Source: JAAYCB01 sp012744395
Lineage (GTDB): Bacteria; Planctomycetota; Planctomycetia; Pirellulales; Thermoguttaceae
Reading direction: 5' to 3'
Length of the DNA: 29,037 bases
Assembly: GCA_028703175.1 (NCBI GenBank)
Contig: JAQVNJ010000078.1
Span: forward strand, 1 to 29,037
Shown: positions 1 through 8,331 of the stretch, piece after piece
Layout: each line of letters opens with the position of its first letter
How positions within the stretch are numbered: the stretch's first letter is position 1
The notes under the pieces: model-generated
The model's database searches: none
Told to the model about the DNA's origin: nothing
The model's input: only the letters and a program-made list of their open reading frames with translations
Made by a program: the position numbers and the translations under genes

Positions 1-458
1 GTCATCGTGGGCTCGATCGGTTGGTCGAGGTCGCTCCAGTTGATCGCGTTGTTGTAAGTCTTCTTGCCGGTCGAGAAGGAGGTCGCCGAGGCCGCCGAGT
101 CCGTGTAGTTGGCCGCCAGCCATTCGTAGCCGCTGGCCTGGTCCCACGCTTTGACCGGATCATAGACCACGTCCGGGTCTTGCTGGTTCGTGCCGCGAGG
201 CTTGGGCGATGTGGTCAGCGGGAAGGTCTGGGCGGCCAGTTGCTTCCATTCGGGTCCGTTGAACGGTTGGGTCCCGCGGCCGTTGGCGGCGTCCCATTTG
301 CCTTGATACATGCTGGCCGCGTGAAACGTATTAAACCCGGCGCCGTCGGCGATCATCAGGATCACGTTGCGTGTGTCGGCCTTGTCTTCCGCTGCCGCGA
401 CGGCCGCCGCCGAGACCAAGACTCCGAGCAACAACCGCGCCACCAGCTTGCACAACAT
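1..458 (-). CDS. Alkaline phosphatase, N-terminal part (cut by window edge)
   Basis: This is the first 152 residues of a secreted alkaline phosphatase, a metal-dependent phosphomonoesterase acting outside the cytoplasm; the C-terminal part lies beyond base 1. Residues 1-22 form a signal peptide with a hydrophobic core and an Ala-rich end. The segment VILMIADGAG (31-40) carries the first metal-binding Asp (D37). TDSAASATSFSTG (118-130) matches the alkaline phosphatase active-site signature, with S120 as the probable phosphorylated serine. The start at 458 is preceded by GGAGGG at a suitable distance, and a candidate promoter lies about 90 bp upstream. Family identity is clear from the active-site motif; substrate (phosphomonoester or other) cannot be told from the fragment. 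Confidence 0.9.
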   Translation of the reverse strand, partial: MLCKLVARLLLGVLVSAAAVAAAEDKADTRNVILMIADGAGFNTFHAASMYQGKWDAANGRGTQPFNGPEWKQLAAQTFPLTTSPKPRGTNQQDPDVVYDPVKAWDQASGYEWLAANYTDSAASATSFSTGKKTYNNAINWSDLDQPIEPTM

Positions 459-546
459 TACAGACCCTCCGTCCGGCAGAATGCTTGCGGATCATCCTCT
501 CCAGGCGATTTCGAGCCGTCCCTTGGCCGAGAGCTTACCTGACACG

Positions 547-575
547 ATATTACAGTGGCCCCGGCCGCGGTTCAA
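547..575 (-). promoter_or_regulatory. Candidate sigma-70-type promoter for the alkaline phosphatase
   Basis: On the minus strand TTGAAC (570-575) is followed after exactly 17 bases by TAATAT (547-552). Each hexamer agrees with consensus at four positions. It lies in the 175-bp space between the helicase stop and the phosphatase start and would give a leader of about 80 nt. No Pho-box direct repeats were recognised, so phosphate control is not shown. Confidence 0.4.
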
Positions 576-633
576 CGGACGGCGATTCTTCTGGCCGGCG
601 CGGCGGTCTTGCCCCCCTTGCCTTGCTGGCTGG

Positions 634-1968
634 CTACAGCGCGCTGCGGTAGCGGCGTTTGGCCTTGCCTGGCTTGCCGGCTCCCTCGGGCTTGCCCTGC
701 GGCAGCCGCGGCAGCGCCGAGCGGCCGGCGCGGTTCGGACTGGTCCCGCGCGGCTGTTTCCGGCGCTTTGCTGGACACCTGGCCGGCTGGCCGGTCTCCG
801 CCCAAGGCTCGCCGGCGACAGCCGGAATCTCTCCTTCGACGGCGATCGTGCGGCGGATCAGGCGTTCGATCAGGCGGAGCGCGGGCCGCTCGTCTCTTCC
901 GCAGAACGAGACGGCAACGCCCGCCGCCCCGGCGCGCCCCGTGCGGCCGATGCGATGGACGTAAATCTCGGGCACACTGGGCATGTCGTAATTGACGACG
1001 TGCGACACGGCGTCGATGTCCAGACCCCGCGCGGCGACGTCGGTGGCGACCAGCACCGGCAGGCTGTCCGACTTGAATTCCTCGAGAACCCGCTGGCGGG
1101 CGGCCTGGCTCTTGTTTCCGTGGATCGCCGCCGCGCGGATACCGCCGCGGAGCAGTCGCCGCACGATGCTGTCGGCGCCGTGCTTGGTTCGCGAGAAGAC
1201 CAGCGTGCGGCAGCCGGCGGCGTTTTTCAGGAAATCGGCGAGCAGGCTCGGCTTCTGCTTCTTCTCGACGAAGTACACGGACTGCTCGACCGTCTCGACC
1301 GGCGTGGCGGCCGGTCCGGCCTGCACCTCCGCGGGGTTGTCAAGCCATTCCCGCGCCAGCCGGCGGATCAACTCGGGCATGGTCGCCGAGAACATCAGCG
1401 TCTGCCGGCTCCTGGGCACGTGCCGCACGATGCGGCGCAGGTCGTGGATGAAGCCCATGTCGAGCATCTGATCGGCCTCGTCGAAGGTCAGCATCTCGAC
1501 GCCCCCGAGGTCGATGTAGCCCTGCTCGATCAGGTCCAGAAGGCGGCCCGGCGTGGCGATCAGGATATCGACGCCGTGGCGCAGGGCGCGGACCTGGGAG
1601 TGTTGCGAGACACCCCCGTAAACCACCGCGTAGCGGAGCGGAGTGTGCCGCCCGTAGGCGATGAAACTCGCGGCGATCTGGCAGGCAAGCTCGCGGGTGG
1701 GCGAAAGGACGAGTCCGCGGATCGTCCGCTTTCCGCCGTCGCGGCGGGCGCCGGGGGCCGGCCGTCCGGTCCGTGCTTGGAGCCGGTGGAGGATCGGCAG
1801 GGCAAACGCCGCGGTCTTTCCGGTGCCCGTCTGGGCGCAACCGATCAGGTCGTGGCCGGCGATCACCGCGGGAATCGCCTCGGCTTGGATCGGGGTCGCC
1901 GCCTGGTAACCCTCGGTGTGAACGGCGCGGAGAATCGGCTCGGCGAGGCCGAGGTCTTCAAACTTCAT
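634..1968 (-). CDS. rhlE: DEAD-box ATP-dependent RNA helicase (RhlE-like)
   Basis: A 444-residue ATP-dependent RNA helicase that would unwind RNA duplexes in ribosome assembly or mRNA turnover. The motifs appear in family order: Q-motif region around 21-29, Walker A AQTGTGKT (45-52), PTRELA (90-95), TPGR (139-142), DEAD (163-166), SAT (194-196), a second RecA domain with VATDVAARGLD, and HRIGRTGR (338-345). The last 60 residues or so are basic and Pro/Gly-rich, as in RhlE-type proteins, and probably bind RNA. The ATG at 1968 begins MKFEDLGL, the usual family start, although no strong Shine-Dalgarno is visible. The gene lies on the same strand as the downstream phosphatase, 175 bp away, with a separate candidate promoter between them, so cotranscription is doubtful. 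The family is certain; the RhlE subgroup is an inference from the N-terminus and tail. Confidence 0.93.
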   Translation of the reverse strand: MKFEDLGLAEPILRAVHTEGYQAATPIQAEAIPAVIAGHDLIGCAQTGTGKTAAFALPILHRLQARTGRPAPGARRDGGKRTIRGLVLSPTRELACQIAASFIAYGRHTPLRYAVVYGGVSQHSQVRALRHGVDILIATPGRLLDLIEQGYIDLGGVEMLTFDEADQMLDMGFIHDLRRIVRHVPRSRQTLMFSATMPELIRRLAREWLDNPAEVQAGPAATPVETVEQSVYFVEKKQKPSLLADFLKNAAGCRTLVFSRTKHGADSIVRRLLRGGIRAAAIHGNKSQAARQRVLEEFKSDSLPVLVATDVAARGLDIDAVSHVVNYDMPSVPEIYVHRIGRTGRAGAAGVAVSFCGRDERPALRLIERLIRRTIAVEGEIPAVAGEPWAETGQPARCPAKRRKQPRGTSPNRAGRSALPRLPQGKPEGAGKPGKAKRRYRSAL

Positions 1969-2410
1969 CAGTCAACTCATTTCGTGAGACATGGAGCGTC
2001 CGGGCGTCGCGGTCGCATCACTCTGCCAGAGTGGGGGCGAACACCTGGGATGTGCTCCGAAGGGAAAAATTCGCTGGAAACCGCGCGTCGCGGCCAGGGC
2101 GGCCGACGGCCTTCGCGGGAAGGATCCTCACGCGCCCGCAAAACCCCTGGCACCGTCGGGAGCCACGGGCTCGAAGCCGCCCAGCGGCGGCCTGGCAGGG
2201 GGAGGCGCTGGTACGAGGAGCAAGAGAATCAGTCGCGGTCGCAAGCTAGATACCCGGGCGGAAAGGTTGCCTTCAGCGACCGATCGCCGCCCAGGTGGCC
2301 GCTACAATCGAATTTGAATGAACGCAGCACGTCCACAGCGCGTGCCGGTCTCGCACCTGGTGTTAGGTGAAGCATACCACGATCTCGGGGTAGGTCAAGA
2401 GGACTGCCGG

Positions 2411-2428
2411 AAAAAGGGGACAATCCCC
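2411..2428. repeat. Short GGGGA/TCCCC palindrome after an A-run
   Basis: Five A residues are followed by GGGGA, a CAA loop and TCCCC. It resembles the core of the dispersed intergenic palindromes of the form AAAAGGGGACAGTCCCC that recur in many bacterial genomes. Only one copy is in this window, so its repeat status here is inference. Confidence 0.3.
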
Positions 2429-2540
2429 GGCGGTCTCCGCTTCGCACACGGATTCTCGGGGGAACCGGGCGGTTGCAGCAGGGGCCCGTGGGGCGTGGCC
2501 GCCCTTCCCGCTGCGATCTGGCCCGCGGAGGAAAACCCGG

Positions 2541-2546
2541 TATAAT
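2541..2546 (+). promoter_or_regulatory. Candidate -10 box (TATAAT) upstream of nadA
   Basis: A perfect TATAAT lies 52 bp before the nadA start in otherwise GC-rich DNA. No good -35 hexamer is found 16-18 bp upstream (the position reads CTGGCC), so this is a partial promoter call. Confidence 0.4.
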
Positions 2547-2597
2547 AAAGCGCTTTCCATTCCATCAGGAGACCCGCATTTCGAAGGTCCCCTTCTC

Positions 2598-3740
2598 ATG
2601 GTTCATGCCACCGCGCGGCGCGCCCAAAACGAAGAGTTGCTGGCCTACAAGTCGCTGGAAGACGAAGTTTTGACCCGGCGAATCCAGGCGGTCCGCGATG
2701 CGCTGGGGCCGCAGTTGTTGATTCTCGGGCACCACTACCAGCGCGACGAGGTGATCGCCCTGTCTGATCTCCGCGGCGACAGTTACAAGCTCAGCGAGAT
2801 GGCAGCGGCGAGCACCGAGTGCCGGGCGATCGCCTTCTGCGGCGTCCATTTCATGGCCGAGACGGCGGACATCCTGGCCAACCGGCCGGAGCGGCTCGCC
2901 GAGCGCGGCGGCCAGCGGGTGCCGGTGATCCTTCCCGACATGTCGGCCGGCTGCTCGATGGCCGACATGGCCGAGGTCGACGAGGTCGAGGATTGCTGGG
3001 AGCAGCTTTCCGGCGTGATCGACACGCGCGACCTGATGCCGGTCACCTACGTCAATTCCGCCGCGTCGCTGAAGGCCTTCTGCGGCCGCCGCGGCGGCAT
3101 CGTCTGCACCTCGGCCAACGCCCGGCCGGTTCTCGAGTGGTCGTTCGCCCAGCGCCGCCGCGTGCTGTTCTTTCCCGATCAGCACCTGGGCAGAAACACG
3201 GCGCTGCGGATGGGCGTGCCGGCCGAGCAGATGCCGGTCTGGGATCCGCGCGCCGACGAGCTCGGCGGCAATCCGCGGGAGGCGATCGCTTCAAGCCGGG
3301 TGATTCTCTGGAAGGGCCATTGCAGCGTCCACCAGGTGTTTCTCCCCGAGCACGTCGAGGGCTTCCGGCAGCGGCTGCCGGAGATCAGGATTCTCGTCCA
3401 TCCCGAGTGCATGCGCGAGGTGGTCGACATGGCCGACCAGATCGGCTCGACCGGCACGATCATCCGCGCGGTCCGCGAGTCGCCGCCCGGAACCAAGTGG
3501 GCCATCGGCACCGAACTGCACCTGGTCAACCGCCTCAAGCGCGAACATCCGGAGCAGGAGATTCATTTCCTCGCGCCGCTGGTCTGCATGTGCGCGACGA
3601 TGTTCCGCATCGACCTGGCGCACCTCTGCTGGTCGCTGGAGAAACTCGCCGCCGGCACGCCGGTCAACGTCGTCCGCGTCGGCGACGAGATAGCCGCCGA
3701 TGCGCTGGTGGCGCTGCGGCGGATGCTGGAAGTCAAATAG
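2598..3740 (+). CDS. nadA: Quinolinate synthase NadA
   Basis: This cytoplasmic [4Fe-4S] enzyme condenses iminoaspartate with dihydroxyacetone phosphate to quinolinate in de novo NAD synthesis. The 380-residue protein is close to the length of the longer Bacillus-type NadA. It contains GHHYQ (44-48), DSYKLS (61-66), DMSAGCSMAD (114-123), the PDQHLGRN block (193-200), WKGHCSVH (238-245), HPEC (268-271) and LVCMCATM (328-335). By spacing, the cluster ligands are probably C119, C242 and C332. The start at 2598 gives a plausible N-terminus but the ribosome binding site is weak. No nadB or nadC is adjacent, so the pathway genes are dispersed. It converges with the hydrolase gene downstream. Confidence 0.97.
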   Translation: MVHATARRAQNEELLAYKSLEDEVLTRRIQAVRDALGPQLLILGHHYQRDEVIALSDLRGDSYKLSEMAAASTECRAIAFCGVHFMAETADILANRPERLAERGGQRVPVILPDMSAGCSMADMAEVDEVEDCWEQLSGVIDTRDLMPVTYVNSAASLKAFCGRRGGIVCTSANARPVLEWSFAQRRRVLFFPDQHLGRNTALRMGVPAEQMPVWDPRADELGGNPREAIASSRVILWKGHCSVHQVFLPEHVEGFRQRLPEIRILVHPECMREVVDMADQIGSTGTIIRAVRESPPGTKWAIGTELHLVNRLKREHPEQEIHFLAPLVCMCATMFRIDLAHLCWSLEKLAAGTPVNVVRVGDEIAADALVALRRMLEVK

Positions 3741-3794
3741 GGGTCGGGGTTCAGGGGTCAGTTTTTCATGCCGCCTGATCCCTCCTGCTGCCTG

Positions 3795-3818
3795 GTTCCC
3801 AAGCTCCGGCCGGGGAAC
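3795..3818. repeat. Imperfect intergenic palindrome GTTCCC...GGGAAC
   Basis: Between the convergent nadA and hydrolase genes a 6-bp stem GTTCCC/GGGAAC encloses a 12-nt GC-rich loop. It resembles dispersed intergenic palindromes common in planctomycete genomes, and could also act as a weak bidirectional transcription stop. Only one copy is visible in this window. Confidence 0.3.
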
Positions 3819-3874
3819 GCTCCGTCGCGGGCACCGCCGGATCCTCCGCGTCGTGGATCATCCCCGCGGGCCGT

Positions 3875-6670
3875 TCACTTCAAATGCCGGCGGAGGAACT
3901 CGAACGTGCCGACGCCATGGATTGCGTGCGGGCCCACGAACCACTCGATCTCGCAGCGGTCGCCGATTCCCAGCCGGGCCTGGTAGAGGTGCCGCACCTT
4001 GGCGAACTCGTAGGCCACCGCCTCGTCGCTCGACACGCCGTCGAAATGCCCCCGCTCGACCATGAACGGCCGCGGGCAGATCAGCGCGGCCATCTCCGCA
4101 TAGTTGAACGTGCTGCCCAGGTCGAACTCGAAGATTTCATATTCGATCGTCCCCACGTAGCTGTATTTGGAGCGGCTCGACGCGTTCTTCCAGACCCAGT
4201 CGTTGAAATCGGCCGAACAGATCACCGCCGAGTAGTTCTGCACTAGCGGCGGCACGCGCATCGCCGTCTTCCCCCCATAGGAGATGCCGTAGAAGGCGAT
4301 CCGATCCCCCGCGACGAACGGCAGCGTCTTCAGCCAATCGGTGATCTGCTGATGCTGGGGGACGATGATCGAGAAGAGCGTCTTCTTGAGCGGGTTGGCC
4401 TTCCGCTGGAGGGTCCGGAAGCGGTCGCCGAAGACGTAGGGGTTCTGCGGTGCAAACACCACGAATCCCTCGTCGGCCAGCCTGGCCCCGTAGTTCCGAT
4501 AGGCGCCGAGCTTGCCGCGGATGGTCTTTTCCGGCCGCCCCTCCAAACCGTGCTGGGTGACGACGACCGGCCGCCGCTCCCCCTCCGGGATGCCCTTCGG
4601 CACCAGCAGCACGCCGTAGGCGAACACGCCCGGCCAGACATCCAGCACGGTCTCGTAGCCCGACCAGAGAGGCTGGTCATAGACCTTTCGGGTCCGCGGG
4701 CGCGGCTCTGCCAGCGGATCGGCAAACCACCCAATCACCTCGTCGCGGAAGGTCTCGCGATACCAGGCGGCCGACTTCAGGAAGGCCTCGAGCGAATCGA
4801 ACCGCAGCTTGTTCATGAAGTCGGTGCGGACATCGGGGCTTTCCGCCAGCAGCTCCTGGTTGTGCCGGTCCAACTCCGCGACCTGGCGGGCCCGGCGCGC
4901 GGCGTCGGCCGGCTCTCCGAGAGGCGTCGGCGTCGGGCCCGGCTCGGCCAGGCGGGCGCCGGGGGCGAGCGAGGCCAGAAACGCGGCGAGCGCCTCCCGG
5001 CTGCCGCAGGGTCCCGCGCCAGCGCCCGACTCGACCAGCGTCACCGGGTGCGACTTGGCCAGCGGCCCGAGGATCGCTTCGGCGCGGGCGACTTCCTTGC
5101 GGACCCGGCCGATTTCCGGCGAGACGATCCGCCCCGGCGCGCCGCCGAGCCCCGGCGGGACGGTGACCTCCGGCCCCCGGGCCGCCTCGACGACGAGCCG
5201 CCGTGGAACGATCAGCGAGGCGATCTCGGCATCGCCAAACTCGTCGAGCAGGCCGAACACGTTGCGGTCCATCGGCTCCTGCCACAAGTCCTGCCGCGCG
5301 TCGACGTAGCCGCTGGAGAGGACGCCGCCGACGCGCTCGTCCAGCGCGCCGCCGTAGAGTGCCAGCAGCCCGCCTTCGCCCCAACCGGCCAGGCCGATGG
5401 CACGCTCGCGCTGGCCCCGCTCGCGCTCGAACCAGTCGACGACCGCCAGGATCTTCTGCAATTCGTAGCCGATCACGTGGCGGCCCAGTTCATAAGCCGA
5501 GCGGTAGAGATACTCGCGATTGGTCAACTGGACGCCGCCCCGCTTCTCCAGCGATCGGTCGATCAACGCCGGCACGACCACGCGGCAGCCGCTCTCGGCG
5601 AGCCGCCGGGGAATCTGCGATTCCGGCGAGACTCCCGGCCGGAGGCCCACAAATGCCTCCGGCGTCGTGTCGGCGTCCGGGATCGCCACAATCTCGGCCA
5701 GCGGTTCCCTCTCGGGGGCCAGCAGGAGGCCCTCGCCAGACACACCGCCGAACGCCGGCCAGCGGATCGCGTAGATCGAGTACCCCGCGCCGCGGCCCAC
5801 CAGGGCATCGCGGCGGGTGGTGGCGACCAGCGAGGGGGCGTCGAACGCCCGCCGTTCGTCGCGCAGGCCGACGATCCGCGCCAGCCGGGCCCGGTTCGGC
5901 TCGACCGAGGCGGCGTAGGCCGCCGGGCTGGTCGTGTCACGTCTCCAATGCCGCTGGCGGCGGCCGATCGACTCGGCTGTCTTGTCCAGCAGAAACCGGT
6001 CCGCGCCGGCGACCATCTGAAAGGCCAGATCGCCGGTCTCCTCCAGCAATTCGGTGCCGGCGAGCGGCTCGCTCGCCACGGTCTGACCGAATTGTTGGCC
6101 GGCGCGCTGGAAAAAGGCGTCTGCCTGGCCGGCGGCGCTGGGGGCGTCGTTGGGCCACGCCGCCCAGGTTGGATCGTCGCCGGTGCGAAACAGCCACGTT
6201 CCCTCCAGGTGAATCCGGCCCAGCCGAGAGCAGAGCCTTGCCGGGTGGGTGAGAATCCCGCCGTAGCCGCCCTCGTCTTGGACGCGGACGGCAATCAGGT
6301 TGGCCTGGCCGAAGCGGACATGCTCGGGCGCGATCGGGTAGGATCGCATCGGCACTTCAAAACGGCTGGCCGGCTCGGGGGCTGCCGATTCGCCGACCTT
6401 GACTCCATTGAAGAAGGCCGCGCCCAGGTCATCGATCTGGCCCAGCTCCAGGTAGAGGGTTTCCCCCCGCCAGGCGGCCGGCACGCGGACGAAGCAGCGA
6501 TACCAGGCGACGCCGTCGTAGGCGTCCAAGATCCCGCCGCGTCCCTTCTCCCAACTCGCCGGCACGGCCAACGGCGTCCAATCCGGGCAATCGGCCGGCG
6601 GTTGAGCCGGCGCCCGGGCAATCGGCAGGAAGCTCAGGATCAGCAACGCGAGCACCGTCGGTCGTTTCAT
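3875..6670 (-). CDS. Secreted two-domain alpha/beta-hydrolase (acetyl xylan esterase/dipeptidyl peptidase-like)
   Basis: A 931-residue exported protein. The start at 6670 is chosen because GGAGA precedes it and it begins a clean signal peptide (MKRPTVLALLILSFLP, cleavage near residue 23); an upstream in-frame ATG at 6709 would add 13 residues before the signal. Residues 35-150 resemble the jelly-roll sugar-binding domain of family 2 glycosidases (WYRCFVRVP, LYLELGQIDD, NGVKVGES). Around 285-570 is a first alpha/beta-hydrolase domain in which the nucleophile elbow reads GWGEG, so the serine is replaced by Gly (G431). The second domain (about 610-931) has the intact elbow GISYGG with S797, HFDGV with D877 as possible acid, and GPHAIHG with H915 or H918 as probable catalytic His. 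An esterase acting on acylated polysaccharide fits; a peptidase is not excluded. Confidence 0.8.
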   Translation of the reverse strand: MKRPTVLALLILSFLPIARAPAQPPADCPDWTPLAVPASWEKGRGGILDAYDGVAWYRCFVRVPAAWRGETLYLELGQIDDLGAAFFNGVKVGESAAPEPASRFEVPMRSYPIAPEHVRFGQANLIAVRVQDEGGYGGILTHPARLCSRLGRIHLEGTWLFRTGDDPTWAAWPNDAPSAAGQADAFFQRAGQQFGQTVASEPLAGTELLEETGDLAFQMVAGADRFLLDKTAESIGRRQRHWRRDTTSPAAYAASVEPNRARLARIVGLRDERRAFDAPSLVATTRRDALVGRGAGYSIYAIRWPAFGGVSGEGLLLAPEREPLAEIVAIPDADTTPEAFVGLRPGVSPESQIPRRLAESGCRVVVPALIDRSLEKRGGVQLTNREYLYRSAYELGRHVIGYELQKILAVVDWFERERGQRERAIGLAGWGEGGLLALYGGALDERVGGVLSSGYVDARQDLWQEPMDRNVFGLLDEFGDAEIASLIVPRRLVVEAARGPEVTVPPGLGGAPGRIVSPEIGRVRKEVARAEAILGPLAKSHPVTLVESGAGAGPCGSREALAAFLASLAPGARLAEPGPTPTPLGEPADAARRARQVAELDRHNQELLAESPDVRTDFMNKLRFDSLEAFLKSAAWYRETFRDEVIGWFADPLAEPRPRTRKVYDQPLWSGYETVLDVWPGVFAYGVLLVPKGIPEGERRPVVVTQHGLEGRPEKTIRGKLGAYRNYGARLADEGFVVFAPQNPYVFGDRFRTLQRKANPLKKTLFSIIVPQHQQITDWLKTLPFVAGDRIAFYGISYGGKTAMRVPPLVQNYSAVICSADFNDWVWKNASSRSKYSYVGTIEYEIFEFDLGSTFNYAEMAALICPRPFMVERGHFDGVSSDEAVAYEFAKVRHLYQARLGIGDRCEIEWFVGPHAIHGVGTFEFLRRHLK

Positions 6671-6843
6671 GATTCTCTCCGCGGTCACAGCCAGCCGCAA
6701 GCGGCACATCCCGGCAGTTCTTGGGAGACTCCGGCTAAGATGCCGATCGCCGATCGCCCACAGGTGGCAAGCCTACCACCCGGCTGCGAGCGATTCAAGA
6801 ATTCGCCTGGCGCCGATTCTCGCGGATCGGGCGACGATACCGG

Positions 6844-6873
6844 TTGGCCCTCCAACCCGCAGACCGCTATATT
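6844..6873 (+). promoter_or_regulatory. Candidate promoter for the pduS/pduT-like pair
   Basis: TTGGCC (6844-6849) and TATATT (6868-6873) are separated by 18 bp on the plus strand, in the 297-bp region between the divergent hydrolase and pduS-like genes. It would place transcription start about 85-90 nt before the start codon. No operator repeat was recognised. Confidence 0.4.
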
Positions 6874-6967
6874 GGAGAAAAAGGGCGGTTTGCGGAAACC
6901 GTTCCTTCCGATGGATTAGGGGGACCTTTCGCCTGTTCCCGAAGTGGTCTCTCCTGTTGAGGACTCG

Positions 6968-8305
6968 ATGACGAAGATTACCCAGGAAATGATCGCCGAG
7001 GCCGGGGTTGTCGGCGCTGGGGGGGCGGGATTCCCCACGCATGTCAAGCTGGCCGGCAAAGCGGATACGGTCGTGATCAACGCGGCCGAGTGTGAACCGC
7101 TCCTCCACAAGGACAAGGAGGTGCTGCGCCGCGAGGCGGACGGCGTGATCGCCGGCCTGGCCGACGCGATGCACCTGGTGGGGGCCGCGCGGGGCGTCGT
7201 GGGCATCAAGGGGAAGTACACCGACGTGATCGAGGTGCTCCAGCCCAAGCTTGCCGGAAACATGCAGATCACGCCGCTGGCGGACGCCTACCCCTCGGGC
7301 GACGAGTTCATCCTCGTCTACGAAACGCTCGGGCGAGTGATCCCGCCGGGGGCCATCCCGTTGGCCGTCGGCGCGGTGGTGATGAACGTGGAGACCGCCT
7401 TGAATGTCGCCCGGGCCGTCGAGCAGCCGGTCACCGAGAAGTACCTGTCCGTCGCCGGGGCCGTGGCCGAGCCGGTGACGCTCCGCGTGCCGGTCGGGGT
7501 GACGCTGGCCGAGTGCGTGGCGGCCGCCGGGGGCGCGACGATCGCGGACCCCAACTACGTCGTCGGCGGCGTGATGATGGGCTACCTGGAAGACAACCAC
7601 CAAGCGCTTGTCGACAAGACGACCGGCGGCGTGATCGTGCTGCCTGGCGATCACGTGGTGGTGCGCCGTCGCCGCCAGACCTGGCAGGAGATCGTCCGCA
7701 TCGGCCGCAGCGCCTGCGACCAGTGCAGCTTCTGCACGGAGCTCTGCCCCCGCTGGCTGCTCGGCCACCCGATCGAGCCCCACCGGGCGATGCGGAGCCT
7801 GGAGTTCAACCTCGTCGGCGAGGCGAACGTAATCGGCACTTCGTTCTGCTGCGAGTGCAACCTGTGCAGCCTCTACTCGTGCCCCGAGGACCTCGATCCG
7901 AAGAACGTCTGCACCCAGAACAAACGCCGGCTGATCGCCGACAAACGGCGCTGGGAGAATCCCCCCTTCAACCCGCGCCGCCCCGAGCTGCACATGGAAA
8001 ACCGCAAGGCGCCCACGGCGCGCCTGATGCAGAAGCTGGGGCTTCGGGCTTTCCGCAACGTCGGGCCGATGGTTCCGGAACTCCTGGAGGCCCAGCGCGT
8101 GGGAATCAAGCTCAAGCAGCATATCGGCGCCGCCTGCGAGCCCGCCGTTGCCGTCGGGCAGGCGGTCGCCAAGGGGCAGGTTGTCGGCCGCCGGCCGAGC
8201 GCCGATGGAAAGCCGGCCCTCGGCGCGCCGGTGCATGCCTCGATCAGCGGCACGGTGACGGAGGTCCGCGACGGCGTCGTCTGGATCGAACGCGGCAAAT
8301 CATGA
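6968..8305 (+). CDS. pduS: PduS-like (RnfC-type) Fe-S flavoprotein reductase
   Basis: A 445-residue electron-transfer protein of the PduS/RnfC family. PduS of the propanediol microcompartment is a flavin- and Fe-S-containing cobalamin reductase of nearly the same length. GAGGAGFPTHVKL (16-28) is the glycine-rich nucleotide-binding loop and AAECEPLLH (39-47) follows as in the family. Two 4Fe-4S motifs are present, C250xxC253xxC256xxxC260P and C294xxC297xxC300xxxxC305P. The C-terminus contains KQHIGA and LGAPVHASISG, both characteristic of PduS. The ATG at 6968 is preferred over an upstream GTG at 6944 because GAGG precedes it by five bases and the N-terminus then matches the family. It lies 26 bp upstream of a PduT-like shell gene. 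Whether it reduces cobalamin or passes electrons to another partner cannot be seen. Confidence 0.9.
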   Translation: MTKITQEMIAEAGVVGAGGAGFPTHVKLAGKADTVVINAAECEPLLHKDKEVLRREADGVIAGLADAMHLVGAARGVVGIKGKYTDVIEVLQPKLAGNMQITPLADAYPSGDEFILVYETLGRVIPPGAIPLAVGAVVMNVETALNVARAVEQPVTEKYLSVAGAVAEPVTLRVPVGVTLAECVAAAGGATIADPNYVVGGVMMGYLEDNHQALVDKTTGGVIVLPGDHVVVRRRRQTWQEIVRIGRSACDQCSFCTELCPRWLLGHPIEPHRAMRSLEFNLVGEANVIGTSFCCECNLCSLYSCPEDLDPKNVCTQNKRRLIADKRRWENPPFNPRRPELHMENRKAPTARLMQKLGLRAFRNVGPMVPELLEAQRVGIKLKQHIGAACEPAVAVGQAVAKGQVVGRRPSADGKPALGAPVHASISGTVTEVRDGVVWIERGKS

Positions 8306-8331
8306 TCTTGAGGAAACGCGGACAAGCAAAC

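Larger units (their letters stand above)
1969..2597. other. Intergenic region between the divergent helicase and nadA genes
   Basis: This 629-bp stretch has no convincing gene; the open frames here look like random GC-rich peptides. It holds a short perfect hairpin (CACTCT, 3-nt loop, AGAGTG; 2019-2033), a TACAAT -10-like box on the plus strand (2303-2308), a small palindrome GGGGA-CAA-TCCCC preceded by five A (2411-2428), and TATAAT at 2541-2546. No tRNA, RNase P RNA or tmRNA signature was seen. Confidence 0.5.

Noticed and set aside
367..2370. A 667-codon plus-strand open frame opposite the RNA helicase
   Set aside because: The opposite strand encodes a complete DEAD-box helicase with all motifs. 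The plus-strand peptide is Arg/Gly/Ala-rich with no domain, a usual effect of GC-rich codon use.
1969..2597. A structural RNA gene (RNase P RNA, tmRNA or tRNA) in the large gap before nadA
   Set aside because: No cloverleaf, CCA-like end or conserved RNase P or tmRNA core was found; only short hairpins are present.
4352..6919. An 855-codon plus-strand open frame opposite the hydrolase
   Set aside because: It mirrors the real two-domain hydrolase gene, has no recognisable motif and is dominated by Arg, Gly, Ala and Gln as expected for an antisense frame.
6773..8236. A 487-codon minus-strand open frame opposite the pduS-like gene
   Set aside because: The plus-strand protein has clear PduS motifs; the antisense frame is His/Arg/Asp-rich without a domain.
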